A program made the position numbers and the translations under genes. A DNA stretch of 64,000 bases from Sialis fuliginosa (Eukaryota > Arthropoda > Insecta > Megaloptera > Sialidae). The notes under the pieces were generated by a model that was not told the origin of the DNA, did not search any database, and worked only from the letters and a program-made list of their open reading frames with translations. The stretch is from positions 10,150,993 to 10,214,992 of the forward strand of contig OY540814.1 of the NCBI GenBank assembly GCA_961205875.1. Reading direction: 5' to 3'. Positions 24,963 to 36,459 of the stretch are shown here, piece by piece; within the stretch, counting starts at the first letter, position 1, and every line of letters starts with the position of its first letter.

Positions 24963-25720
24963 TATAGAGTGTCCCGTAAACATATCGAAAATAATCGTTT
25001 TTTTGTTAATAAATCCATGTTCGCAAATGAGCCATTTCAGCAGTAAAGCAAAAAAAGAACTTCACACAAAAACAATGAATTTTGCCTTTTGGTTTAAATT
25101 TTTCATGAAAATGATAGTACAAAATATACTGATCAAAATCCATAATTCTTGCTCCAGGGGGACATCGAAACATTTTATGTTTAATACAAGATTTTATGTT
25201 TATGTTTATTTTTATTTCCTAAAGAGTTAACTTTTAGAAATATTTTCGTAGATTAAAAAGTGCTTAGAATTAGTAATTGATTACAAAAAAATTTTTTTAG
25301 TTTTTTTTATTGGACACTTTTTTATAAAATTAATAAATGTTATAAAAAATTCTAAAAATTCGATCTTTATATTGTTTGATTAATCATAAAAACTTATCAT
25401 CTTTTGCGAAATTTTCTAAAAGCTGGTATTTTAGGAGATAAACATAACAATAAATATAAATATATGTTTGGGTGCTTCCTGGGGCAGAAATTATGGATTT
25501 TCTTAGGTGACGTCATTTATAACTTTTGATAGGCACACTTTGAACTATCATTTTCATAGATATTTTCAACCAAAAGGCAAAATTAATTGTTTTTGTTTGG
25601 GGTCATTTCTTTTGTTATAAGTACTGCTGAAACGGTTCGTTTGCGGATATGAGTTTATTAACAAAATGCCCTCGACAACATCTGAAAATTTGTCGGTATG
25701 TTTACGGACCACCTTGTATA
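24963..25720. mobile_element. Palindromic MITE, TATA(C/G)AG...GTCCGTAAAC ends
   Basis: The left end TATAGAGTGTCCCGTAAAC faces right-end GTTTACGGACCACCTTGTATA. About 240 bp of each end align as inverted repeats, including the blocks around AACCAAAAGGCAAAATT, CTGCTGAAATGG/CAGCAGT and CCATAATT. The middle ~250 bp (25226-25480) is unique and AT-rich. TA occurs at both ends, suggesting Tc1/mariner-type mobilisation. The open frame at 24940-25230 runs through the left arm and is not a gene. Confidence 0.7.
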
Positions 25721-25722
25721 GT

Positions 25723-26638
25723 TAAATACATATGTTGCTTGTAATGTAAAGACGAATTATATTATACTTAATAATAGGTATCTCATTTGTTATATTTAAC
25801 GAACTTGAAATTTGATATAAATACTAATTTACAAACATTTTGATTAACCAACACAATAAGTTTATTAAATCGATCTGATTTGTGGGGGATATAAATCGAA
25901 TAAAATTTGTTCGATATTTCATATATTTGTCAAATAATTCAAAAAACATTTTGTATTTCCCATTTAACTGCATAAAATAAAATATTGATTTATGTACCTA
26001 CACGATCGTTTGATATATTGAGATAGTCTTTGAAGCTTTAAAACGAATTGTTTAAAATTAACACGTAGTTAACAGCTTTGGCTTCAGAATGCTTTATAAC
26101 TTATATTATTATGTATATGAAAACATTTTCTCTTTGTTTGTTACTATAAAAGAATTAATATTAGAAAAACGCCTTACTTCTAAAAGTTAAAAGCTAGATA
26201 CATGTCAGCTGTCAGTTATGCTGTCATGGACATTGTCACTAATAGAGATTTCTTATGACCATTAACTACAAATGTTATGTGTCTACAAAAAGTTTGATTG
26301 CATATGTGCTAAATGATACGATGTTATTCTACATCTTTTATTTGATGTCTGATGTATTGTATATATGATTTATAAAAGAAACTTTAAGTAATATTTTTGT
26401 TTTTTGTTAATTTGGTACTTGTGAATAACAGCACTAATATAAATAATATTTTTCTTTATTTTCGAGAATCAATTCTGGACATAAAAATATGTACATGCGT
26501 CTATAAGTATATAAGTACATAAATAAATTAACAACTTGGGTACGACAAAAACGTTTAGTGTTAAAAAATTATTTGTAATATTAACTTATAATGTGATAAT
26601 TAAGTATATATACTACAACAATAAACAACTCTAAATGC
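25723..26638. other. Intergenic AT-rich DNA
   Basis: Nothing supported in this stretch. It ends at the TAAT duplication that flanks the foldback element. Confidence 0.4.
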
Positions 26639-27200
26639 TAATGGGTCATTCCATATAAAATCATCAAGGTGCTGAAGTTGCACCATTTTTAATTTTGATG
26701 AAAGTTTAATCAGTTGTTATTATACTTATTAGATAGCAGAAACTGTACTTAGAAAAATTTTAATGGCCATAGTTCGGGGGTGGTGACCGTTTTACCCTCT
26801 TAAGATATGAAGATTTCGTCGATTTTCAACGTTTTTTCAACTCGCTATAGCACGCGTTCTAATAAAGCAATTAAAACGAGCTTAATGTCATTTGAAAGAC
26901 TAAGGAATCTAGTTTCAATTGATCTAGCACAATTTAAAGTTTAAATATTTTTTTTGTAGATAGAGGCTTTTCAAATTTATTAATAAAATTGTCATTTTTT
27001 CTATTTTTCGAAATTTATTGTGGCTCTAAGGTTAAACTGAGAAAGCTATAATTATGTGTAAGTTATGTTCATTTATAGTACTCAGTACCCACAAAAAATC
27101 AGCTTGATTGATGCACATCTTTTATTAAAAAAAATTTGTTAAATATCGCAAAAATCACGAAAACACCAAAATCAGCTGTTTTCGAAGCAAAAAAAAGTTA

Positions 27201-28400
27201 TGTGGGGGACGAGATAAAATTCTGAATTTTTTTTTACAAATGCTCTAAATAGTTATCTTTGAAGGTCTTATAGATTCGTTTTGTTATTTTCATTTTTATA
27301 GCAACCAGAATTTTTTTTTAAATTTAAAAAATACGAAAATTTCAAAAACAGTTATTTTTAAACATAATACAAAAATATGTTGGGCACGAGATAGAATTCT
27401 GAATTTTTTTTTACAAATGCTCTAAATAGTTATCTTTGAAGGCCTTAATGATTCGTTTTGTTATTTTCATTTTTATAGCAACCAGAATTTTTTTTTAAAT
27501 TTAAAAAAATACGAAAACTTAAAAAACGGTTATTTTTAAACATAATACAAAAATATGTTGGGCACGAGATAGAATTCTGAATTTTTTTTTACAAATGTTC
27601 TAAATAGTTATCTTTGAAGGCCTTATAGATTCGTTTTGTTATTTTCATTTTTATAGCAATCAGAATTTTTTTTTAATTTAAAAAAATACGAAAACTTCAA
27701 AAACGGTTATTTTTTAAACAATACAAAAATATGTTGGGTACGAGATAGAATTCTGAATTTTTTTTTACAAATGCTCTAAATAGTTATCTTTGAAGGCCTT
27801 ATAGATTCGTTTTGTTATTTTCATTTTTATAGCAACCAGAATTTTTTTTTAAATTTAAAAAAATACGTAAACATCAAAAACGATTATTTTTAAACATAAT
27901 ACAAAAATATGTTGGGCACGATATAGAATTCTGAATTTTTTTTTACAAATGTTCTAAATAGTTATCTTTGAAGGCCTTAATGATTCGTTTTGTTATTTTC
28001 ATTTTTATAGCAACCAGAATTTTTTTTTTAATTTAAAAAATACGAAAACTTCAAAAACAGTTATTTTTAAACATAATACAAAAATATGTTGGACACGAGA
28101 TAGAATTCTGAATTTTTTTTTACAAATGCTCTAAATAGTTATCTTTGAAGGCCTTAATGATTCGTTTTGTTATTTTCATTTTTATAGCAACCAGAATTTT
28201 TTTTTAAATTTAAAAAAATACGAAAACTTCAAAAACGGTTTTTTTAAAACATAATACAAAAATATGTTGGGCACGAGATAGAATTCTGAATTTTTTTTTA
28301 CAAATGCTCTAAATAGTTATTTTTGAAGTTCTTATAGATTCGTTTTGTTATTTTCATTTTTATAGCAATCAGAATTTTTTTTTAAATTTAAATAAATTAT
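27201..28400 (+). repeat. ~178-bp tandem array, left arm (about 7 copies)
   Basis: The marker (T)GGGCACGAGATAGAATTCTG recurs near 27201, 27381, 27559, 27734, 27912, 28089 and 28268, giving spacings of 175-180 bp. The first copy is variant (GGGGGACGAGATAAAATTCTG-like). Each unit also contains GTTATCTTTGAAGGCCTTA and TTATAGCAACCAGAATT. Units differ mainly in homopolymer length and single bases. Confidence 0.9.
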
Positions 28401-28669
28401 TATTAATAAATTTATAAAATTAAAATAACTTCAAAAACCAATTGACCGTTAAAAAATTAATTAAGGTATCTGTTAAAAACAACTAGATTTTATTTTTTGC
28501 TCCACATAATTTTTTTTTTTTAATTTATTTTCGAAAATACATGATTTTAGAGTTTTTACACTTTTATGGATTTAAAAAAAGTCTGGTGACTAGAAAAATG
28601 AAAATAACAAGAAAAAGTCAATTGGCTTTTAAAGTTAATTACTTAAAGCAATTATAAAAAAAAATTCAA

Positions 28670-29400
28670 AATTCTATCTCGTGCCCAACATATTTTTGTA
28701 TTGTTTAAAAAATAGCCATTTTTGAAGTTTTCGTATTTTTTTTAAATTTCAAAAAAATTCTGGTTGCTATAAAAATGAAAATAACAAAACGAATCATTAA
28801 GGCCTTCAAAGATAACTATTTAGAGCATTTGTAAAAAAAAATTCTGAATTCTATCTCGTGCCCAACATATTTTTGTATTATGTTTAAAAATAACCGTTTT
28901 TGAAGTTTTCGTATTTTTAAAATAAAAAAAAAAATTCTGGTTGCTATAAAAATGAAAATAACAAAACGAATCATTAAGGCCTTCAAAGATAACTATTTAG
29001 AGCATTTGTAAAAAAAAATTCAGAATTCTATCTCGTGCCCAACATATTTTTGTATTATGTTTAAAAATAACCGTTTTTGATGTTTATGTATTTTTTTAAA
29101 TTTAAAAAAAAATTCTGGTTGCTATAAAAATGAAAATAACAAAACGAATCTATAAGGCCTTCAAAGATAACTATTTAGAGCATTTGTAAAAAAAAATTCA
29201 GAATTCTATCTCGTACCCAACATATTTTTGTATTGTTTAAAAAATAACCGTTTTTGAAGTTTTCGTATTTTTTAAATTTAAAAAAAATTCTGGTTGCTAT
29301 AAAAATGAAAATAACAAAACGAATCTATAAGGCCTTCAAAGATAACTATTTAGAGCATTTGTAAAAAAAAATTCAGAATTTTATCTCGTCCCCCACATAA
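28670..29400 (-). repeat. ~178-bp tandem array, right arm (about 5 copies)
   Basis: The same unit as the left-arm array but inverted: ATCTCGTGCCCAACAT-type markers recur near 28681, 28861, 29038, 29214 and 29390. The outermost copy has the same ATCTCGTCCCCCAC variant as the outermost left copy, showing that the arms are true mirror images rather than independent arrays. Confidence 0.9.
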
Positions 29401-30014
29401 CTTTTTTTTGCTTCGAAAACAGCTGATTTTGGTGTTTTCGTGATTTTTGCGCTATTTAACAAATTTTTTTTAATAAAAGATGTGCATCAATCAAGCTGAT
29501 TTTTTGTGGGTACTGAGTAATATGAATGAACATAACTTACACATAATTATAGCTTTCTCAGTTTAACCTTAGAGCCACAATAAATTTCGAAAAATAGAAA
29601 AAATGACAATTTTATTAATAAATTTGAAAAGCCTCTATCTACAAAAAAAATATTTAAACTTTAAATTGTGCTAGATCAATTGAAACTAGATTCCTTAGTC
29701 TTTCAAATGACATTAAGCTCGTTTTAATTGCTTTATTAGAACGCGTGCTATAGCGAGTTGAAAAAACGTTGAAAATCGACGAAATCTTCATATCTTAAGA
29801 GGGTAAAACGGTCACCACCCCCGAACTATGGCCATTAAAATTTTTCTAAGTACAGTTTCTGCTATCTAATAAGTATAATAACAACTGATTAAACTTTCAT
29901 CAAAATTAAAAATGGTGCAACTTCTATATTTTAATAAATTTGATGATTATAAATGGAATGACTCTAATGCAAGTCAACTTGAAATATAACCTAAAACTTT
30001 GTAAGTACAAACAT

Positions 30015-31770
30015 AAGTAAATGCACAGTGCTTCCTCGTGCTAAATTCACCAAAGTGTTCAGATAAATTGCATTAGTTAACCATGCCTGGCATTGGTTAA
30101 CAATTTAATTTTTATATAATTTTAATGAAAAATTATTGAAAAAATAAATATTTTGAGATGTCACCCCTCCCCCTTACACGATTTTGATGATTGATCCTCA
30201 AGTCAGACCCAATCATCCAACCAAGTTTCATTAATATCAGTTCAGTGGTTCATGAGTTATGCGTGTGACAAGGATTCAGGGGACATATAGATAGACACGG
30301 AACGAAAAGTATTTTTTTTTATCAATTTAACATTTTGAAATCGGAGAACAATTTTGTTGTCTCATTTTAAAACGATCACTAAGCTTCTCGTATCTTCGAT
30401 ATTGTGAGGAAACAAAATAGTTGTTAAGAAATTGTTTCAAGTATTTATCATACATTACTACTATCATATTTATTATAATCCTGTAAAAAGAACATAAACT
30501 TTTTACATGCAATTAAAAAAACGATCAGCTTTATTTATATTTTGTAACACGTCACCAAAAACATATTGAAATATTAAAATCTACGACGGTTTTATTTTCT
30601 TCACCTGAAAAACTTTTCGGAAAATGTGAAAAGGCCAAGCTCTTGTGTACTATAATCTTTTGAATGGTCCGTGACGTTGCGCCTCTTGTGACTGCCAGCG
30701 CATGATACAGTGGCCAGCATCCGCGCGGAATGCCAAATAGTCTCTCGCGATCTCAGCTCGCAAGCACCTCTCCGTCTATCGTGGTTCCTTAATTCCTTTG
30801 GTAAAACGCGCTACGACATAAAATCAGAAGTCTATAACGTTTTTATTTACTCACAAAAATCTATACTTTTTATAGTACGTTATGCTTTTGAAGTATATTT
30901 TTGTAGATGTATTGGTTTATGTCTACAAAAAGTCTATATAGAAAATATAGTAAATGCAGAATTCAAAATTGTATATTTCAACAAAAAAATACAGACGCTT
31001 GGCACCGTGTTATATTTATATACTTTATATGAAATAACATTAATATAAATATTTATTTATAAACATTATGAAAATATATGTGACAAATTATCAACTAGAG
31101 TTGTTGGCTTTCGCTTACAATCACACTTAAAAAAATAATTCAAACAAATTATAATAACAGTTGATTAAATATGACACTTTTGCTTCCTCGCAATATCGAA
31201 GATATATATGTAGAAGCTTTGTGATCGTTTTAGAATGAGACAAAAAAATTGTTCTCCGATTTCAAAATTTTAAATAGATCTTTCCATTTTAGATCAAGAA
31301 AACATTTTTCGTTCCATATCTGTCTGTCTGTCCGTCCGTCTATTTGTTTGCTGTGTGTCTATCCCCTTAATCCTTGTCACACGCATAACTCATGAACCAC
31401 TGAACCGATATTAATGAAACTTGGTTGGATGCTTGGTTAAAAATCGTGAGTAAGGGGTAGGGGTGACATCCCAAAACATTTATTTTGCATTCAATTTTCT
31501 ATAATATAGGTCTACAACGTTTGTTGTAAAAAATTCTTTTTCAAAGATTTATCTCAATTTACTTTAAAAAATCGTGTTTTAATTGATATTTACTTTGACA
31601 TATTAAATGTCATTTTGACGTTTGCATAAATTTAGATTTAGATTGAAATTGTCAAAAAATTAAAAATATACGAAAAAATAATGTCTTAAGAAAAACTAAT
31701 ATTTTTTAATAAAATTGTATAAAAATTATAAGGTTAACCAATGCTCGGCAATTTATCTTTTATCTTATAA
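30015..31770. repeat. Inverted repeat pair flanking a 0.7-kb core
   Basis: The left arm (about 30015-30505) and right arm (about 31170-31770) are inverted copies. Shared blocks include CATTGGTTAAC, GATGTCACCCCT, CAAGTTTCATTAATATC, TTCATGAGTTATGCGTGTGA, CGGAGAACAATTTTGTTG and CTTCGATATTGTGAGGA. The right arm carries ~200 bp (about 31512-31700) missing from the left. The same family restarts at 63812. A TCTGTCTGTCTGTCCGTCCG microsatellite at 31319 is typical of such insect repeats. I cannot name the superfamily. Confidence 0.75.
30660..30790 (+). other. GC-rich island inside the inverted-repeat pair
   Basis: GC-richer DNA (GTGACGTTGCGCCTC, CATCCGCGCGGAATGCC, TCTCGCGATCTCAGC) lies between the arms of the 30015-31770 repeat. 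A frame from 30710 continues to 31048, but only its first ~40 residues avoid AT-driven composition and I recognise no domain. A weak donor-like G|GTAAAA occurs near 30800. It could be element cargo or an unrelated exon trapped between insertions. Confidence 0.25.
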
Positions 31771-31999
31771 ACTCTTTATCGACGATGTACCGTTATTGGC
31801 GTTATTTTAGCTACCTATTCTTTACCAAAAAAAAAATTAAAAGTACCTTTATGTTATCTAGTATATATCATGTAAAACAATTATACAATTTAAATAAGTA
31901 TTAATAAAATTAAAATAATATTTAAAAATGATTGTTTGTTCTGCTAGGATTAAGGACATCCCGGAAGACAAAAAATGTTCAAGATTCTAGAATGCAGGC

Positions 32000-32131
32000 A
32001 AATTACCTTTAATTTTTATTGAAAAAGACGTAAAAATCAATGCAAAATATTATTTGGAGGAAGTATTGAATTTGAAATGTCATGTTAAATGCCAAAAATT
32101 GCCACTTGCAATGACTTCGGAAGAAGATTGA
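32000..32131 (+). pseudogene. Mariner-type transposase fragment
   Basis: The frame from 32000 reads KLPLIFIEKDVKINAKYYLE, then EVLNLKCHVKCQKLPLAMTSEED and TGA. From family knowledge the (T)PLxFvexGVKINaxYYxeeVL block is characteristic of Tc1/mariner (mariner subgroup) transposases, just before the second catalytic Asp. Sequence before 32000 is in another frame and sequence after the stop shows no DDE motif, so the copy is a decayed internal fragment. No terminal repeats were found around it. Confidence 0.65.
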
Positions 32132-35100
32132 AGCTAGTTGTCAATGTTAAAGGAGGAGTTATTCCCAAACACCTATTATAAATTTTCAATGCATATTTCT
32201 ACTTTAAGAAGTGAAAAAAAACTTAACTGTTTAGTTATGAGTTTAATATTTTAGCGTTTTCATTTGTATCATTATATAATTGCCACGGTGTAGATTGATT
32301 GGGATTGTAATAATATAAAATTAGTTAATTGACTACTTATATATTATTTTTAAATTCTTAAATAACATATTTTTAGAATCGCTGTTATAGATAGTAGCGT
32401 TCAATATACCCAAAGTTAAATGCCTAAAGAATAAACGTGATAACTTCAAAAAGTTTCAAAACCACACAGATCTTTACTAAAGATATTTTTATTAGGAAGT
32501 CGCACAGAATATAAACTGTGTTTCAGATTAAAGTGATTATTTCTCAATTTCAGATTTATTTATTTGATATTTTATCTTTTTGCCAAAACGCTTTAATATC
32601 AGATAATTCAAAACAAGTTAAATTGTAAATGTACACAATAAATTAGTTATATATTTTAATGTGTTGTTATCATAGAGTATAGATAATGAAAGTCATTTAA
32701 AGAATATATTATTTTATTTGAATTGATCAAGAAAATGTATTTCGTACAAATTCTAGCTCATTATTTGTTAAGGTTTTACCTTAATTTTGTAATATATTCC
32801 TTTTATGGTACAACTTTCCAATAATTTTAATTTCCAATAATAATATTAATCACGATATGTTCCTTATTTTTGGTATCATAGTCGTGCTCCTCTAAATATT
32901 GCCAGAACAAGTCGATTTGATAAGGTATACATTATAAAATGTAAATATAAATATTATTAACAGTTTTAACTGTTTGAGTAAATACCGATAGTGTTATTTC
33001 AGTCTGATACTTTACGAGTACATACATAGTGGAATACATTTCCTTATACAACTAAAAGTTATATAAAAATTCTAAATACACCAATCAATTTTAAAGAAAC
33101 CGCAAACAAAAAGTGCCTTTCTACTTTGACAAAAAAGTTATAGCCATTTAAAGAAATTTTGAATATCATTTTTTTGGGTATACCGCCTAAACCACATAGA
33201 ATTATTAATATTTTTTTTGGTGAAGTAATACTCACCCTTACCTTACAAATAATTTATCTCATTTAAACAAATTTGTAACTCTTACCATTAGCATTTCACG
33301 CTTATCTTGGACACTAGAAAATCCAGAGACAGGACACCTTATAAAGATCATAAAGCATAGATCTACATCGACATTTTTTGCAATTTGGTTTCTAGCATCA
33401 AGATTATATCCAAGAATTTGACATAATCAACCACCTGTATAGGTTCTCCGTCAAGTAAGTGTATGCTCTTTATAATGTTCATTCGAGTCACACTTTAAAC
33501 TTTTAAATCGCTCTCCTGAGAAATCACATTTTTGCTGTTATCATATCATCGATTATTATTTTCTAGTATTGTAACTTGTACCTAACCAGTTGTGTTATTA
33601 TAATTTCAAATTTTTTTTTTATAAAATATGTTCTGAAATAATAAATATCAAGATCAACGCAAGAATAAAATAAAAAAAAACCAATACAATACTCGTTGTA
33701 TTCAGAGCAAGAAACATGGAATACAGTTAATCTTTATTTAGCAACTTATCTCTTCTCGATTTGAAATTTAACGTAATTTCATATAGAAATGATAATCTAT
33801 ATCGCACAACGAACGCTTTTCGATCGACTGCCCTATTCTGTTGTGTATCAAAGAGCACAACGCGCGCTGCTACAAATTTAGAAATAATTCTTATTGAACT
33901 ACGTCTGTAAACCAAACGTATTTTATTTATAGGAGAACGTTCTATCTCATTTGTGGTGGTAACCAGTAGTATACGAAGAAAACAACAAAAAGAACCCGCT
34001 TTGTACTTCGTATATTACATTTTATTTCATTATATTATATTTTATTTCATGTTGTTATGTCTTTCTAAACCATGAGATTCTATGAGTGTTATATTATATT
34101 ATATAAAAATGGAAAATATTAAATTAAATTTTTTAAGTACTTATTTTCTGAAAATTAGTCCAGTAATCACATACTTAGATCATGTCACCGGGAAAATTAA
34201 AAAATATCAACAGCAATGTTCTCTCTTTCATTGAAATAATTATAATTAATGGTAGGGAGAACAATGCAATGACATGATTTCCATGTTCTATATTATATTT
34301 TTAAATGTTTTTTAATATGAACCTATATGAAATATTTAAGCAACATGAATAGAAGACGTATTTATTAGTTTTTTTAATTAAAATTTTGAGGGTGGTTTTC
34401 ACCCCTTCAGTGGCTCTTTAGACATGTTTAAAAATTAAATGTCCCTTAAGTTTAATGGAACTACAAATGTATCAATTTTTATCAATATTGGTGAAATAAT
34501 ACTCGTAACGTTTTTTGGACACAAAATTTTGAATATTTCCAAACCCCCTAATCCGATTAACACCAAAATCTGAGGCAAACATTTTTCCCAAAAATAATTC
34601 AAATCCAGACATATACACACACACATACAGACAGACAGACGCACAGTAGTACAAACAGCATCTGCTCTTATCTTGGGCACGATTTTTCATCGGTATTACA
34701 ATACTTCCATTTCTTTCAGAACATGGATGTAAAAAACGATTTACACAGTCTTAAAACACATTTTTAAATATATCTCTTTATCAGGTTGAATTATCAAGCC
34801 AAAATTTGTTCAAACTGCACCTCAATGTCATTCTATTTTTGTTCCACAAGTCTACGAATACTTAAAATTTACTGTATTCTCTTAATAACTATATTATCCA
34901 GATATGCTCATGTTTACACCAACCATTTATGTCGTTTACGATAAAAAAATAAAAATAAAATAAGAAAAAGTGCCACTACACTGATAACATTCAGCGTTCT
35001 CAACACTTATAAAATTTCACGATACATATTAACGATCTAATAAAAACATCAAACGCACATAAGATTTCACGTTGATAAAAGAAAGAAAGTAAAAATGGGA

Positions 35101-35343
35101 GTATATACAGAGATGGAAATATTGTACAGGGTGTAGAATTCATCTAAGGAACATAAGGAAAACAATGATCTTTATGATGCATGCAAATACTTGCTTTTCT
35201 GTTATATTTTGGCAAAATTAAATATATTGTTTTTGTATATTTGAAACTTAATCTAAACGTACTATTATTTCCAAATTCTTTCGATAAGTATGGTCATATT
35301 GTTGTTTTTATAACTTTATTAATTATATTTTGACACTTGATAA
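32132..35343. other. Intergenic AT-rich DNA with decayed repeats
   Basis: No supported gene. The block 34380-34690 (minus-strand reading) has the phrase style and CAGACAGACAGACGCACA microsatellite of old insect transposon tails. The remaining open frames (33727-33915, 34435-34690) fall in or near such repeats. Confidence 0.4.
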
Positions 35344-35430
35344 TCTCTATATATAAAAATGAATGTTCGTTTGTAGGAGGCTTATATACTTGGGAATTAC
35401 TGAACCGATATTTTCAATTTCGTGGCTATT
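35344..35430 (+). mobile_element. Possible Helitron-like 5' terminus
   Basis: TCTCTATATATAAAAATGAA followed by TGTTCGTTTG and then ACTGAACCGATATTTTCAAT is the wording seen at TC-starting Helitron-like insect repeats. A hairpin plus CTRR 3' end was not found, so this is only a resemblance. Confidence 0.3.
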
Positions 35431-36208
35431 AATATTTTATGGACACTTAAGATTTAACATCAAAAAACTAAAAAAAATATTTATCGAGTCGTGTTTTATT
35501 TCCCTGATATCACAGCACACAACTGTCATTTATATAAAAACATAGTAGCCATGGAATAAATAATTCTATAATTTACGGTTTCAATATTTTATTTTATTAA
35601 GGTCACTATTTTGTCGAACAATTGGATTGTTTTTGACACATTTTAATAATTAAATATTTTGAAATGTATTGACTGAAAATTGGAATATAAAGATACATTT
35701 TACAGAAATGTAAAATATCGAAATTAATTATTATGATTGCTGTTAACCTATTTATTTATTTATTTGTGTTTCCTGGGAGTTTGAATATATAATTTTACAC
35801 AATTTTCTCAGTAACTGCTGAATGGATTTAATTCAGGTTTTCATTAATGGATAAAGAAAGATTGAATTTTTAAAGTAAGTTAATTGTTACAAAAAATTAA
35901 TACTAAATATTAAATGAAATAAATCGAGTTGTAAAACAACCCAACGCTCTGTATTTTTCTTTTTAATAGTTTTTAAGAACTCGATAACAAATTTTAAAGG
36001 TAATGATCAAACAAATGTTTTTACGAGTTTACCGTTTAAGAGAAAAGCAAATATTTGCAAATTTTTCTGTGTTCCAATTATATAGTTTCATTAAAAAAAT
36101 ACATCAATTTTCTGTGTTATTCCTTAGAATTATTCATTTTAACTTCTGAACCGTATTATAGATTAATACGAGAGTTAATGTTTAGATATATTAACTATTA
36201 AGATCGCA
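35431..36208. other. AT-rich DNA, nothing supported
   Basis: No gene, repeat boundary or regulatory motif could be supported. Confidence 0.4.
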
Positions 36209-36454
36209 ATGTGCACGCCACTGATCTTCAGAGTTTATCTGTTCCGCCCAGTTACCCAGTGCCCCCTCATCGGCACTGATCAATACGCTCTGGGGGACCG
36301 CGCGGCTGATGAGACCCGATGCAAAAATACCGTCTTGGGCGCGATTTTTACACGACACGCACTGATTTCTGCTGTCTTCAGCCGGTCTGTGTATTCACTG
36401 CACCGTCAATCGGAATGTAGAAGGTGAAAGTCCTTTACCGTATGTCATGCTCAG
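36209..36454 (+). other. Candidate exon with consensus 5' splice site
   Basis: A GC-rich island (GCCCAGTTACCCAGTGCCCC, GGGGGACCGCGCGGCTGATG) ends at TCAG|GTAAGTATC, a near-perfect donor, with the GT at 36455. An open frame 36209-36427 stops before the donor and matches no family I know, so a non-coding first exon is more likely than coding. It would belong to a plus-strand gene whose next exon is downstream, perhaps outside the window. The exon start is unknown. Confidence 0.4.
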
Positions 36455-36459
36455 GTAAG

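Larger units (their letters stand above)
26643..29964. mobile_element. 3.3-kb foldback element with tandem-repeat arms
   Basis: The ends are GGGTCATTCCATATAAAATC (left) and its counterpart ending ATGGAATGACTC (right), flanked by the direct repeat TAAT at 26639-26642 and 29965-29968. The outer ~560 bp of each arm (26643-27200 and about 29390-29964) are nearly identical inverted copies with a handful of differences. Inside these, each arm carries ~178-bp tandem repeats in opposite orientation around a ~270-bp asymmetrical centre (about 28400-28670). No transposase frame exists, so movement must be in trans. The architecture matches what is known of Foldback-type elements (long inverted repeats built from internal tandem arrays). 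If transcribed, the RNA would fold into a hairpin of more than 1.2 kb per arm. Copy number differs between arms, as expected of unequal exchange. Confidence 0.9.

Noticed and set aside
31319..31341. TCTG/TCCG tandem run as a CRISPR-like or regulatory repeat
   Set aside because: A simple microsatellite typical of insect transposon tails; no spacer structure.
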